A stretch of 64,000 bases of DNA, from positions 62,001-126,000 of the forward strand of contig NZ_JAEOAH010000001.1 of NCBI RefSeq assembly GCF_016612995.1, written 5' to 3'. Positions 51,293 through 59,051 of the stretch are shown in pieces. The position numbers and the translations under genes were made by a program. Under the pieces are notes generated by a model. That model saw nothing but the letters and a program-made list of their open reading frames with translations. It was not told the DNA's origin and searched no databases. The DNA is from Viridibacillus soli. GTDB taxonomy: Bacteria > Bacillota > Bacilli > Bacillales_A > Planococcaceae. Numbering within the stretch: the first letter of the stretch is position 1; every line of letters begins with the position of its first letter.

Positions 51293-51404
51293 AAAAATAG
51301 CGCAAAAGTATATTTGCTTCTGCACTATTATTATTTCATGAAAGGGAAGTCTCTAAACTTAAAGCTTAGTCTCGCACAATATCACACATACCCCAGCTCG
51401 CGGC
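51293..51404. repeat. duplicated tcdA 3' end, copy with 24-base deletion
   Basis: This stretch repeats 52161-52296 (terminator and last codons of tcdA) with only a few differences and a 24-base deletion bounded by CTCG on both sides. It is not coding. It still contains the terminator-like hairpin and lies just upstream of the intact padR promoter. Confidence 0.9.
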
Positions 51405-51480
51405 TTTGGAAATTAAAGCTTAAGTGGGGGATTTACTTTTGTATTTTTGATGTATAACATCTACACACATTAGAATTGGA

Positions 51481-51765
51481 TCATGTCGTAACTTTTAAAA
51501 CCGTTTTGATTTTTTGGATAATACCACCCGAGCTATATGTTAATACGCTACGTTTGTAGAACGAGAGGCTAAGCATGAATAGGAAGACTACAGTCGCAAT
51601 AAGTACACCGAGTGAAATCATCGGCTCTGTTGCCGCAATATCAGTAGCCCCAATGCGTAGTGGCATAATCATTCCTGATGTAAACGGAAAATAAGAGAAC
51701 ACCTTGATAAGCATCGTATCTGGACTAGCCATTCCTGAAAACAATACGTAATATCCAATAGTAGT
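51481..51765 (-). pseudogene. 3' fragment of an ABC-2 permease gene
   Basis: The frame encodes GYYVLFSGMASPDTMLIKVFS through to KIKTVLKVTT, nearly identical to the last 90 or so residues of the permease at 48151. Everything before is missing, with no ribosome binding site, so it is a truncated copy. Both copies end in the same TCATGTCGTNAC stop region. Confidence 0.88.
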
Positions 51766-51783
51766 TTAGTTTTTGCTTCATTT

Positions 51784-52025
51784 TTAATTATGGAACAGTA
51801 GCTGCGAGTTTTTTAGTTTCCTCTTTTTATTGAGTATGCTAAGAATGACAATAAAAAAGGAAAATGCCATACCTACATTAACACCCATAGCGAAATGCGT
51901 AACATCTGATACTTTAACTAAGAAAAGATTAATGAAAAGCATGATTACATTTAATACGATTATTGCACTTCGTATCGTAATAATCCGGTGATAATGAGCT
52001 ATTTTAGAAGCAGTATCCGTATAGA
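51784..52025 (-). pseudogene. C-terminal fragment of a second DUF2812 gene
   Basis: The minus-strand frame reads IYTDTASKIAHYHRIITIRS and on through two hydrophobic helices to KKRKLKNSQLLFHN. It aligns with residues from about 92 of the intact DUF2812 protein (LYSDSTSKIAY...) but is clearly diverged. It begins almost at the AAAGAGGTG of the old padR, so padR and the first half of this gene have been deleted. No start codon remains. Confidence 0.8.
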
Positions 52026-52040
52026 TTTATTCACCTCTTT

Positions 52041-52105
52041 ATATCGCTAGCAGATATATCGTCTGTCGATATATAAAATATAACAGCTCCCGATATGGTA
52101 GTCAA
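52041..52105 (-). promoter_or_regulatory. surviving promoter of the decayed padR cassette
   Basis: On the minus strand TTGACT (52105-52100), 17 bases, TATATT (52082-52077), with ATATATC/GATATA repeats similar in layout to the intact padR promoter. AAAGAGGTG at 52040-52032 keeps the padR binding site, but the gene after it is gone. It may still drive a non-coding transcript. Confidence 0.6.
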
Positions 52106-52154
52106 TTGGTAATTTAATATTTTTATCCAAAAGTTCGTCAATTTACCTTTTAGG

Positions 52155-52205
52155 CCAAAAAAAAATAGCGCAAAAGCATATTTGCTTCTGCACTATTTTT
52201 GTTTC
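52155..52205 (-). terminator. tcdA terminator
   Basis: On the minus strand AAATAGTGCA pairs with TGCGCTATTT (one G-U pair) with an inner GAAGC/GCTT stem, followed by a long T run. Confidence 0.85.
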
Positions 52206-52296
52206 ATGAAAGGGAAGTCTCTAAACTTTAAGCTTAGTCTCGTACCGTTTGGATCGTTATATCTCGCACAATATCACGTACAACCCAGCTCGCGGC
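52161..52296. repeat. tcdA 3' end, parent copy of the repeat at 51293
   Basis: The sequence duplicated at 51293-51404. It covers the terminator and roughly the last 21 codons of the functional tcdA gene, so this is the original. Confidence 0.88.
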
Positions 52297-52995
52297 GATT
52301 AAACCAACAGATGATGGCACAAACGCATTTGATGATGGGGGTAATTGCGCTTTACGAATTTCTGCATTAGGTTTACCGACAGTTTCCACTACATCCGGAC
52401 GAACAACGATTGGGCTCTCATCAGAGAAGATAACAGGTATGCCCTTTTTAATACCCTCTTTACGCAATTTCACACGAATGACCTTCGCAAGTGGATCTGT
52501 ATGTGTTTTTGAAATATCTGCAATTTTAAAACGGGTTGGGTCCATTTTATTAGCAGCACCCATACTTGCAATAATTTTCACACCGCGTTTTAAGCATTCT
52601 TTCATAATGTGAATTTTATAAATAACTGTATCCGACGCATCAATCACATAGTCCGGCTCATAACTGAAGAATTTTTCGTATGTTTCTTCTGTATAGAACA
52701 TATGCAAATCGATGACTTCACACTCCGGGTTAATATCCGCAATTCTTTCCTTCATGACAGCTGATTTTGAACGGCCAATTGTAGACATATAAGCGACTAG
52801 TTGACGGTTAATATTCGTAATATCTACATCATCTTTATCAACTAGAATGATGCGACCAACGCCACTTCTTGCACAAGCTTCTGCAGCGAATGATCCAACA
52901 CCGCCAATACCAAGAATCGCAACTGTTGTATTTTTAAGCAAATCTACGCCATCTGTTCCAATGGCTAATTCATTACGTGAAAATTGGTGTAACAT
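52234..52995 (-). CDS. tcdA: tRNA cyclic t6A37 synthase TcdA
   Basis: TcdA (CsdL) dehydrates t6A37 of tRNA to the cyclic form ct6A. The 253-residue E1-like protein has the ATP loop ILGIGGVGSFAAEACARSGVG, DKDDVDITNINRQ and VIDASDTVIYKIHIM, with the C-terminal region ending IVRDITIQTVRD. B. subtilis yrvM stands in the same neighbourhood. GGAGTGAAA precedes ATG. It is intact. Confidence 0.95.
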   Translation of the reverse strand: MLHQFSRNELAIGTDGVDLLKNTTVAILGIGGVGSFAAEACARSGVGRIILVDKDDVDITNINRQLVAYMSTIGRSKSAVMKERIADINPECEVIDLHMFYTEETYEKFFSYEPDYVIDASDTVIYKIHIMKECLKRGVKIIASMGAANKMDPTRFKIADISKTHTDPLAKVIRVKLRKEGIKKGIPVIFSDESPIVVRPDVVETVGKPNAEIRKAQLPPSSNAFVPSSVGLIAASWVVRDIVRDITIQTVRD

Positions 52996-53232
52996 ATCAC
53001 TTTCACTCCGTTTATTTAAATTTTGTGAGTAATCCTATCCTATTACTAAGAAAATAGGTAACGTGAAAAATATATACAAAAAGCTCCGTGATTGCAAGGA
53101 TTGTCGTGAGAAATATGTAAGTTAACATGAATTCCGCTAAATTCTTTAAAGAAAACAGCAACCCGAGATAATGACGATGTTTGGGTGAACGTAGCTTATC
53201 GGGGTAAACAACAGCATTGCTTATATTATCAC

Positions 53233-54219
53233 TTAATCTTCACTTTCTAGCTTCAACATTTGTTCATTGAAAATTTCCACAAAACTTGACTCTATGTACT
53301 GCCCACATTGTTTAAGTCCTCCTACAACTGCTCCACCAATTGGCGGGACGAGTGAAGGCTGGAACTGAATTTCTACTGTCTCTTGTTGCGCTAACTTTTG
53401 AAGTGTCGGTAGAAAAAGTTCCACATTTGAAAACACACCGCCCGCTAGCACTACGGAAATCCGTTCTTTGGACCAAGCCATTTGATCAAAGCAAGCTTTA
53501 ATGGATAGGAAGTAATTTTCACAAGCTCTTTTGATAATTTGCTGTGCAACAACATCCGCATTAGTTGCCTCTTCACATACATATAAACTGAGTGGTGAAA
53601 TAACCGCCCTTGGATGAACTTCGCCATAAACAAGTTCAATAATTTTTGGAATGTCATCTATTTGAAAGTGTTGACATAGTCTAGCTGATAGATTTGTTTT
53701 ATGCCCTCTACCATCATAAGCCTTAAATACAGCATTTAAAGCCTGTACACCTAAATCATAACCACTGCCTTCATCGTCAAATAAATAACCCCAACCTGCT
53801 GTACGAACCATTTGATGCTGTTCATCTAGACCTAATGTAATGGCACCTGTACCTGCTATTTGGACAATGCCCTCAGCTCCTAATGTTCCAGCATACAATG
53901 CATTAATCGCATCATTTGCTAGTCCAATCGTTGTATGCTCGGGTAAATAAGTTTGTAAAATCTGCAATAACAAATTGTCATACTGTTTTTCATTTACACC
54001 TGCCATACCAGCAAAACAACTTGAAACTAAGGCAAAAGCTGTTGGATTTTGTGAGTTTAGGGTCGTTAATACTTGCTGAATCGCTAGTTCAAATTCTTTT
54101 TGGCTCATTGTTGTTGGATTACTTTTACCAATCGTCACCATTGCATGAATATGTCCAAATTCATCACTGATTACTGCACATGTCTTAGTGCCACCACCAT
54201 CGATTGCTAATACAAACAT
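53233..54219 (-). CDS. BadF/BadG-type N-acetylhexosamine kinase
   Basis: The 328-residue protein starts MFVLAIDGGGTKTCAVISDE, six bases after AGGAGG; the frame continues 24 codons upstream without support. It has the actin-like ATPase motifs DGGGTKT, QIAGTGAITLG, GWGYLFDDEGSGYDLG and VVLAGGVFSN. Family members phosphorylate GlcNAc, glucosamine or MurNAc. With MupG and a PTS next door, the likely job is to phosphorylate the free amino sugar released by disaccharide cleavage. A terminator-like hairpin precedes it. Confidence 0.85.
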   Translation of the reverse strand: MFVLAIDGGGTKTCAVISDEFGHIHAMVTIGKSNPTTMSQKEFELAIQQVLTTLNSQNPTAFALVSSCFAGMAGVNEKQYDNLLLQILQTYLPEHTTIGLANDAINALYAGTLGAEGIVQIAGTGAITLGLDEQHQMVRTAGWGYLFDDEGSGYDLGVQALNAVFKAYDGRGHKTNLSARLCQHFQIDDIPKIIELVYGEVHPRAVISPLSLYVCEEATNADVVAQQIIKRACENYFLSIKACFDQMAWSKERISVVLAGGVFSNVELFLPTLQKLAQQETVEIQFQPSLVPPIGGAVVGGLKQCGQYIESSFVEIFNEQMLKLESED

Positions 54220-54252
54220 GTTCATCCTCCTAGCTAATTTCATTCTAAATGA

Positions 54253-54299
54253 TAAGAAAAAGGATTGAGGACTATAGAACATAGCACCCAATCCTTTTA
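54253..54299 (-). terminator. hairpin between mupG and the kinase gene
   Basis: On the minus strand AAAAGGATTG pairs with CAATCCTTTT around a 22-base loop, then TCTT. It may terminate most of the PTS-mupG transcript and lower kinase expression. No separate promoter for the kinase was recognised. Confidence 0.75.
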
Positions 54300-54305
54300 C
54301 TCATT

Positions 54306-55403
54306 CTAACCTTCTTTTTCTAACTTACTAAAACCAAATGACTCCCAAGGTCGAATTCTCTCAAGCAAATAAATTTCCTCAGGTACAACTTTAGCTACTA
54401 TATTCGTACTTCCTGAATTCGGCATATTTCTTAGAGCAACTTGTAACTCACCTTTGTAGCGTTTATCTCCATTATTATCGATCGTGATATCCCCTACTTG
54501 AATGTCTTTTATATCGTGCGAAGGAAAATGTTCCGCCTTATATTTCACACGAGGTTGCGTACTGCGAATGACATATTCAGAGACATCCCCACGATTAAAG
54601 TGAGGTTCTTCAAAAATGATTTTATTTTCCACCTCAGCATTTTCTACTGAAGGTGTAACAGCAAGCTCTAATTTATGACGATTCAGTTTCCCTAGTTCTT
54701 GAAGCTCTTCTTTAGATGCATACATATTCCCAATGATTAAATCATCAATTAAGCCTGTATGCCAAAGATCCTTCGCTTGAACTGTGATTGGTAAGCCTCG
54801 ATGCTCCTCTAAAGTAGGTAAGCCGTATGGTGTTTCCTCCCAAGGTCCAAATGTTGCGTTATTCGAAGAAATCATTGCCGCAGTACGGATATGATTATCT
54901 TTGAATAGCTTAGAAGATTTAATAAAATGTTCTCTCGAAAGACCTGTATATTTTCTAGGATAAAAATTATGACAACCAATTATATTTTCACGGTTTGGTT
55001 CATAGGACAAAATATTTTCGACATATTTGGTGCCGTTACTAATATTCAGCTCGACCTTTAAGTTAGAAGCATCCAATGACATGAACGCCTCCTCCTGTCC
55101 AGAGAATCCCATATCTAAGCGTAATGCAGCTATATGATAATGCTCTTTAAAGAAGGCAATATCTCGATAAGTTAAGCCTAAGTCCTCAAATACTTGCGGA
55201 GCGATGTCAGCGGAAATATCAAACCCAAGCTGTTGTGCAAATTGATTGATTTGTTGTAACTTTGCTCTTTCCTCATCATTCTTCATAGACATTAAACAAG
55301 TAAAAATGCGACTAAAACCGCTGTCATGTGCATATTGTATATAGATTTGCATTTCTTCAAGTGTGCTATGTTGAGGATAAATCGAAATTCCTAATCTTCT
55401 CAT
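54306..55403 (-). CDS. MupG family (DUF871) 6-phospho-disaccharide hydrolase
   Basis: The 365-residue protein starts MRRLGISIYPQHSTLEEMQIYIQYAHDSGFSRIFTCL, seven bases after GGAGGT. An N-terminal TIM barrel (DUF871, about 1-240) is followed by a small C-terminal beta domain. S. aureus MupG of this family splits MurNAc-6-phosphate-GlcNAc in the cytoplasm. Placed directly after a chitobiose-type PTS and before an amino-sugar kinase, it is the likely hydrolase for the imported phospho-disaccharide. Whether the substrate is MurNAc-GlcNAc, chitobiose or another sugar is not decided by the sequence. Confidence 0.82.
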   Translation of the reverse strand: MRRLGISIYPQHSTLEEMQIYIQYAHDSGFSRIFTCLMSMKNDEERAKLQQINQFAQQLGFDISADIAPQVFEDLGLTYRDIAFFKEHYHIAALRLDMGFSGQEEAFMSLDASNLKVELNISNGTKYVENILSYEPNRENIIGCHNFYPRKYTGLSREHFIKSSKLFKDNHIRTAAMISSNNATFGPWEETPYGLPTLEEHRGLPITVQAKDLWHTGLIDDLIIGNMYASKEELQELGKLNRHKLELAVTPSVENAEVENKIIFEEPHFNRGDVSEYVIRSTQPRVKYKAEHFPSHDIKDIQVGDITIDNNGDKRYKGELQVALRNMPNSGSTNIVAKVVPEEIYLLERIRPWESFGFSKLEKEG

Positions 55404-55427
55404 TTGAATACCTCCGCTTACCATCTA

Positions 55428-56756
55428 TTAAACGGTTACTTTTTCTGCTTCTGGTTTTTTCATTAGTTCTGATTGATTTGTTGTAGATTGTTGTTTTCCT
55501 TCTGTTTTATCTACTTTAGTTCTCGATGCTGCCACTATGAACGGTAAGTAGATACAAACGGAAATAGCGATTAATACGACACTTAATACTCCACCTGTCC
55601 ATGATTGCGTTGTTAACCATCCATTGATGACTGGTGGAACCATCCAAGGCGTCGCAACTGTTGCTGCTGGAACCCATCCCCATTTCGTTACGAAATAAGC
55701 AATTGATACATTGATCATTGGTGTTAGAACAAACGGAATAACTAAGCTTGGATTTAAAATGATTGGTAAACCAAACATCAATGGCTCATTAATATTGAAT
55801 AACGAAGGTGCGGCACCAACTTTACCTACCGTAGTGTACTGCTTATTCTTTCTAGCGAAAAGGAATATAGCAATAACTAAAGCAATTGTTGTACCAGACC
55901 CACCCATATTTACGAAAGCATCAAAGAATGGTTTGTTAATAATATATGGTGCAACTTCACCTGCATTAAGTGCTTGAACGTTGTTAGCAATTGCATCAGC
56001 ATTAATAGTTTGCATGAATGGTTCGATAATATTTGCACCGTGAATACCAAATGACCAGAAGAATACAGGAACAAATGCTAAGATCAAGGCTGCAACCCAT
56101 GTGTTTGTTAAACCCATAAATGGTTCTTGCACTGTTGCGTAGAATGATGAAATAATATCAGGCATATCAAAACTTGTTGAAATGATTGTTCTTACTAAAG
56201 CAAATGATGAAATTGTAATAATAGCGGGTAATAATGCCGCAAATGATTTTGTAACTGCCGGTGGAACACCATCAGGCATTTTAATCAATAAACGCTTGTT
56301 ACCAGATAACCGTGAAAACAGTTCCGAAGATACGAGTGCAGCTATTAATGCAACGAATATACCACCGGTTCCTGTGGTTAGACCACTTAAGCCGCCTTCA
56401 CCGAATGTTCCGAATGTCAAATAGCAAGATAAACCAATTGCCCCGGCAGATAAGCCATCTTTACCATAGCCTTTAGCTAAATGGTACGAAACTGTAAAGG
56501 CAAGAAGTAGAGACATAATGGCGAATGTCGCACTCCACACGTTCCCCCCCCATTGCGTCCATGTTCCATGTGCCCAAATTGAATCCATTAATTTTTGATA
56601 ACCTTTAATCGGTAAGTTATTGATTATTACTGCTAACGAACCTGCAATTGTTAACGGCATAATTGTAATAAAGCCGTCACGAATTGCAACTAAGTGCCTT
56701 TGATTCCCAATCCTCGCTGCTGCTGGAACGAACTTCTCCTCAAAAAAACGAAACAT
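55428..56756 (-). CDS. PTS IIC component, lactose/cellobiose family
   Basis: The 442-residue membrane permease of the cellobiose/chitobiose family starts MFRFFEEKFVPAAARIGNQRHLVAIRDGFITIMPL, has about 8-10 hydrophobic helices and the family signatures FFWSFGIHGANIIEPFM and FNINEPLMFGLPIILNP. It imports and phosphorylates a beta-disaccharide with the IIA and IIB subunits encoded just upstream. Confidence 0.93.
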   Translation of the reverse strand: MFRFFEEKFVPAAARIGNQRHLVAIRDGFITIMPLTIAGSLAVIINNLPIKGYQKLMDSIWAHGTWTQWGGNVWSATFAIMSLLLAFTVSYHLAKGYGKDGLSAGAIGLSCYLTFGTFGEGGLSGLTTGTGGIFVALIAALVSSELFSRLSGNKRLLIKMPDGVPPAVTKSFAALLPAIITISSFALVRTIISTSFDMPDIISSFYATVQEPFMGLTNTWVAALILAFVPVFFWSFGIHGANIIEPFMQTINADAIANNVQALNAGEVAPYIINKPFFDAFVNMGGSGTTIALVIAIFLFARKNKQYTTVGKVGAAPSLFNINEPLMFGLPIILNPSLVIPFVLTPMINVSIAYFVTKWGWVPAATVATPWMVPPVINGWLTTQSWTGGVLSVVLIAISVCIYLPFIVAASRTKVDKTEGKQQSTTNQSELMKKPEAEKVTV

Positions 56757-56814
56757 CCCTCTCCACTCTCCTTTGTGTTATAGCCTATTTATGTGGTAAA
56801 CATCAAAATTGATG

Positions 56815-57135
56815 TTAAGCCCCTTCAACACGTTCGTATAAATCAATCATTTCTGAAGCTAAATCTTTAAAAGTAATCGCATTCATTAAGTGATCTTGTG
56901 CGTGAATAAGTAGCAAAGAAACTTCGACTTTTTCTCCTCTAGCTTCTTGTGTTAATAAAGCTGTTTGTGAATGATGTGCTTCCACCAACGATTTGTTTGC
57001 TATAGTAATTTTCTCTTTGGCAGCGCTAACATTTCCTTTTTTAGCTAGTTGGATTGCTTCCATACAATCACTTTTCACGTTGCCGCTATGTAATATCAGC
57101 CCCATGATTGACTGCATTAATTCTGTTTCTTGCAT
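56815..57135 (-). CDS. PTS IIA component, lactose/cellobiose family
   Basis: The 106-residue helical protein carries the phospho-accepting His78 in LIHAQDHLMNA, the standard position of the lactose/cellobiose IIA family. It accepts phosphate from HPr and passes it to IIB. It lies 19 bases after the IIB gene and 58 before IIC. Confidence 0.93.
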   Translation of the reverse strand: MQETELMQSIMGLILHSGNVKSDCMEAIQLAKKGNVSAAKEKITIANKSLVEAHHSQTALLTQEARGEKVEVSLLLIHAQDHLMNAITFKDLASEMIDLYERVEGA

Positions 57136-57154
57136 GACCCTTATACCTCCTTGA

Positions 57155-57466
57155 TTATCCTATTAGATTAAGTGCTTGAGTCAATACCTTTTCACCATTC
57201 ATCATGCCGTAATCTGTCATGTTAATGACTTCGATTGGGATATTTTTATCTTTATATTTTGTTTCATATGAACCTTTTAAATAACGTACTTGAGGTCCTA
57301 ATAATAAGACATCTACTGCTTTACTTTGCAGTGTTGAATCAACTTCACTTTCTGAAATCGCGAAAATTTCTGCCTCTAAATTTTTTGACTCTGCAGCTTT
57401 TTGCATTTTAGTTACTAGTAAACTTGTACTCATACCAGCAACACAAACTAACATAATATTTTTCAT
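57155..57466 (-). CDS. PTS IIB component, lactose/cellobiose family
   Basis: The 103-residue protein starts MKNIMLVCVAGMSTSLLVTKM, with Cys8 as the phosphorylated residue in CxxGxSTS. The ATG follows AAGGGGTG; an earlier GTG overlaps that site. It is the first gene of the IIB-IIA-IIC-mupG operon, and the dre-like and cre-like sites lie upstream. Confidence 0.93.
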   Translation of the reverse strand: MKNIMLVCVAGMSTSLLVTKMQKAAESKNLEAEIFAISESEVDSTLQSKAVDVLLLGPQVRYLKGSYETKYKDKNIPIEVINMTDYGMMNGEKVLTQALNLIG

Positions 57467-57517
57467 ATAGAGCACCCCTTATTATTTAATATAACGCCTA
57501 AATTGAGAATAGCAGAC

Positions 57518-57535
57518 ATTGGTCTATACCACAAT
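57518..57535. promoter_or_regulatory. dre-type operator 1 (NagR/DasR family)
   Basis: ATTGGTCTATACCACAAT matches the remembered NagR (YvoA) operator consensus WTGGTNTAGACCAW in most positions. It lies 50 bases upstream of the IIB start, on the downstream side of the likely promoter. The NagR-type gene is at 61960. Confidence 0.75.
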
Positions 57536-57539
57536 ACCT

Positions 57540-57553
57540 TTAAAGCGCTTTCT
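57540..57553. promoter_or_regulatory. cre-like site for CcpA
   Basis: TTAAAGCGCTTTCT has the palindromic core AAAGCGCTTT and agrees with the catabolite-responsive element consensus except for one base at position 2. It lies between the two dre-like sites, a usual place for repression by CcpA with HPr-Ser-P. Confidence 0.6.
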
Positions 57554-57621
57554 TTTCCATTTTTTACGTAATAAGTAATTGGCATAGGCTAATACACCTT
57601 GAAATTACTGCCCTATTTCTA

Positions 57622-57640
57622 AACTGGTATAGTCCAAAGT
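57622..57640. promoter_or_regulatory. dre-type operator 2 (NagR/DasR family)
   Basis: AACTGGTATAGTCCAAAGT is a second, less perfect match to the dre consensus, about 100 bases from the first. Two sites of this kind would allow cooperative or looped binding of the GntR repressor. It lies beside the T-rich sequence that probably holds the -35. Confidence 0.6.
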
Positions 57641-57688
57641 TTTTTTCAAAAATTTTTGATTATTTCAATAAATCTGTTTTGACAATCG

Positions 57689-58861
57689 TTAAAAATACTC
57701 ATAGAAAGACGGCTTTTCTTTTCGTAAAGCCTGTTCCCATGCCATTAGAGTCGCTTCATGCGGTTGATGCTTCGCATATAGCGCGGCCTCTGAAACGGTT
57801 AAATAACCAACGATCATAGCTGAGAAAATATTAATAGATAAAGATAAAACTTTATCATCCACAATGAGATCTGATTCAACTATTTCTACATCACCGTTAT
57901 TTGTAATACAATACAGTTGCTCATTCCAATGTGCAAAATGATCTTGAATGCGTAAATACATTGGTTCTGTCAGCTCAGCCCAACTGTATTCACTTAAAAA
58001 TGCCGTAACATCCACAATTCTCACCATACAATCTTGAACAAGTTCTTTTTTAAATTGTGGTTGATTAAAATGGAAGCCAAAATGATTTGTAGCTGCCGTA
58101 TTACCTGTTATACGATAGACACTTGCACTATGGGAAGAAATATATCGCCACAGGGCCTGCTCTGCCAAATAATCCTTTACTACAAAGTCTTTTATGATAA
58201 ATGTGAGGTTTTGGATTTGATAGCGTACAAAACCTTGGATTTTATCGTCCTTATAATAAGCTGCAAAATGACTATCCGGCTCTCTGCGGTGAATTCTTTT
58301 CCACCAAGCACCATCACGTTTCATAAAGCCATTCATATTCTTTGCAATGTCATTATAAAAAGTACAGACATCTTCAAAAAGTTGCTCTTCAAGCCATTCA
58401 AAACTGAAGCGTTTGACATCATCTAACTCGTTACCGAAATTAGGGAAGGCTTCACTTGGTATGCTGTAATTCAACTTATCAAAAAATAACTCCCAACCGA
58501 AATAGCGATAAAAAGATACTGAAAATGGTGCTAATACTGAAACACTTTGACCATTTTTCCGCATTTCTTCCAAAGCTCGAATCATCAATTTTTTCATAAT
58601 CCCCCGATTTCGAAACTCTGGATAAGTACATACAAAACCTATGCCCCCCATTTTGTAAGAGGTCTGATGGATTGTCATATTCAATGGGAGCACGAGCAAT
58701 TGACCAACTAATTTTCTTTCATCATATGCTCCAATCGTAGTACTATATTCTACCCAATATTGAAAATCATTTCTTTTTTCTCCAATATATTTATTCGAAA
58801 AGCTATAATCTCGTAAACGATGAACTTGTTCATTATCTTGTGATGGTACTAATTGAATCAT
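57689..58861 (-). CDS. Eis-like GNAT acetyltransferase
   Basis: The 390-residue protein has an N-terminal GNAT fold with MGGIGFVCTYPEFRNRGIMKKLM (acetyl-CoA loop R-N-R-G-I) and VSVLAPFSVSFYRYFGWELFF, then a second half resembling the Eis/SCP2-like domain. Eis-type enzymes acetylate amines, including some aminoglycosides, but the native substrate here is unknown. A terminator separates it from ptsI, so it has its own transcript. AAAGGGGGAGC precedes ATG. Confidence 0.85.
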   Translation of the reverse strand: MIQLVPSQDNEQVHRLRDYSFSNKYIGEKRNDFQYWVEYSTTIGAYDERKLVGQLLVLPLNMTIHQTSYKMGGIGFVCTYPEFRNRGIMKKLMIRALEEMRKNGQSVSVLAPFSVSFYRYFGWELFFDKLNYSIPSEAFPNFGNELDDVKRFSFEWLEEQLFEDVCTFYNDIAKNMNGFMKRDGAWWKRIHRREPDSHFAAYYKDDKIQGFVRYQIQNLTFIIKDFVVKDYLAEQALWRYISSHSASVYRITGNTAATNHFGFHFNQPQFKKELVQDCMVRIVDVTAFLSEYSWAELTEPMYLRIQDHFAHWNEQLYCITNNGDVEIVESDLIVDDKVLSLSINIFSAMIVGYLTVSEAALYAKHQPHEATLMAWEQALRKEKPSFYEYF

Positions 58862-58940
58862 TTGTAGCTCCCCCTTTGTAAACGATATTTATTTCCCCGT
58901 CTATTGCTGACAACAAAATAGGTTTTATGACATTTTTTTG

Positions 58941-58987
58941 TATAAAAAATGCCGACAACACCAATCTACGGGATTTGCCGACATTTT
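58941..58987 (-). terminator. ptsI terminator
   Basis: On the minus strand AAAATGTCGGCA pairs with TGTCGGCATTTT (two G-U pairs) and runs into TTATAC. It ends the ptsH-ptsI transcript. Confidence 0.8.
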
Positions 58988-59051
58988 AATATGCCTGAAA
59001 AAAATCTGTCTATACTGCATTATTTTTCACTAATAGAGATCGAAACACGTA

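Noticed and set aside
53127-53171. Short plus-strand frame MNSAKFFKENSNPR and a following frame DNDDVWVNVAYRGK
   Set aside because: Two fragments in different frames without a ribosome binding site or known similarity; possibly decayed sequence but too weak to list as a gene.
46124-53232. The accessory region as a prophage or integrated element
   Set aside because: No integrase, transposase, phage gene, tRNA target or direct att repeat was found; the only duplication is explained by the local PadR cassette and tcdA end.
58034-58426. Plus-strand open frame of 130 codons opposite the acetyltransferase
   Set aside because: Shadow of the GNAT gene; no family similarity and no start signals.
58877-58890. 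TGTAAACGATATTT as a cre site before the acetyltransferase gene
   Set aside because: Only the left half agrees with the consensus; the palindromic right half is missing.
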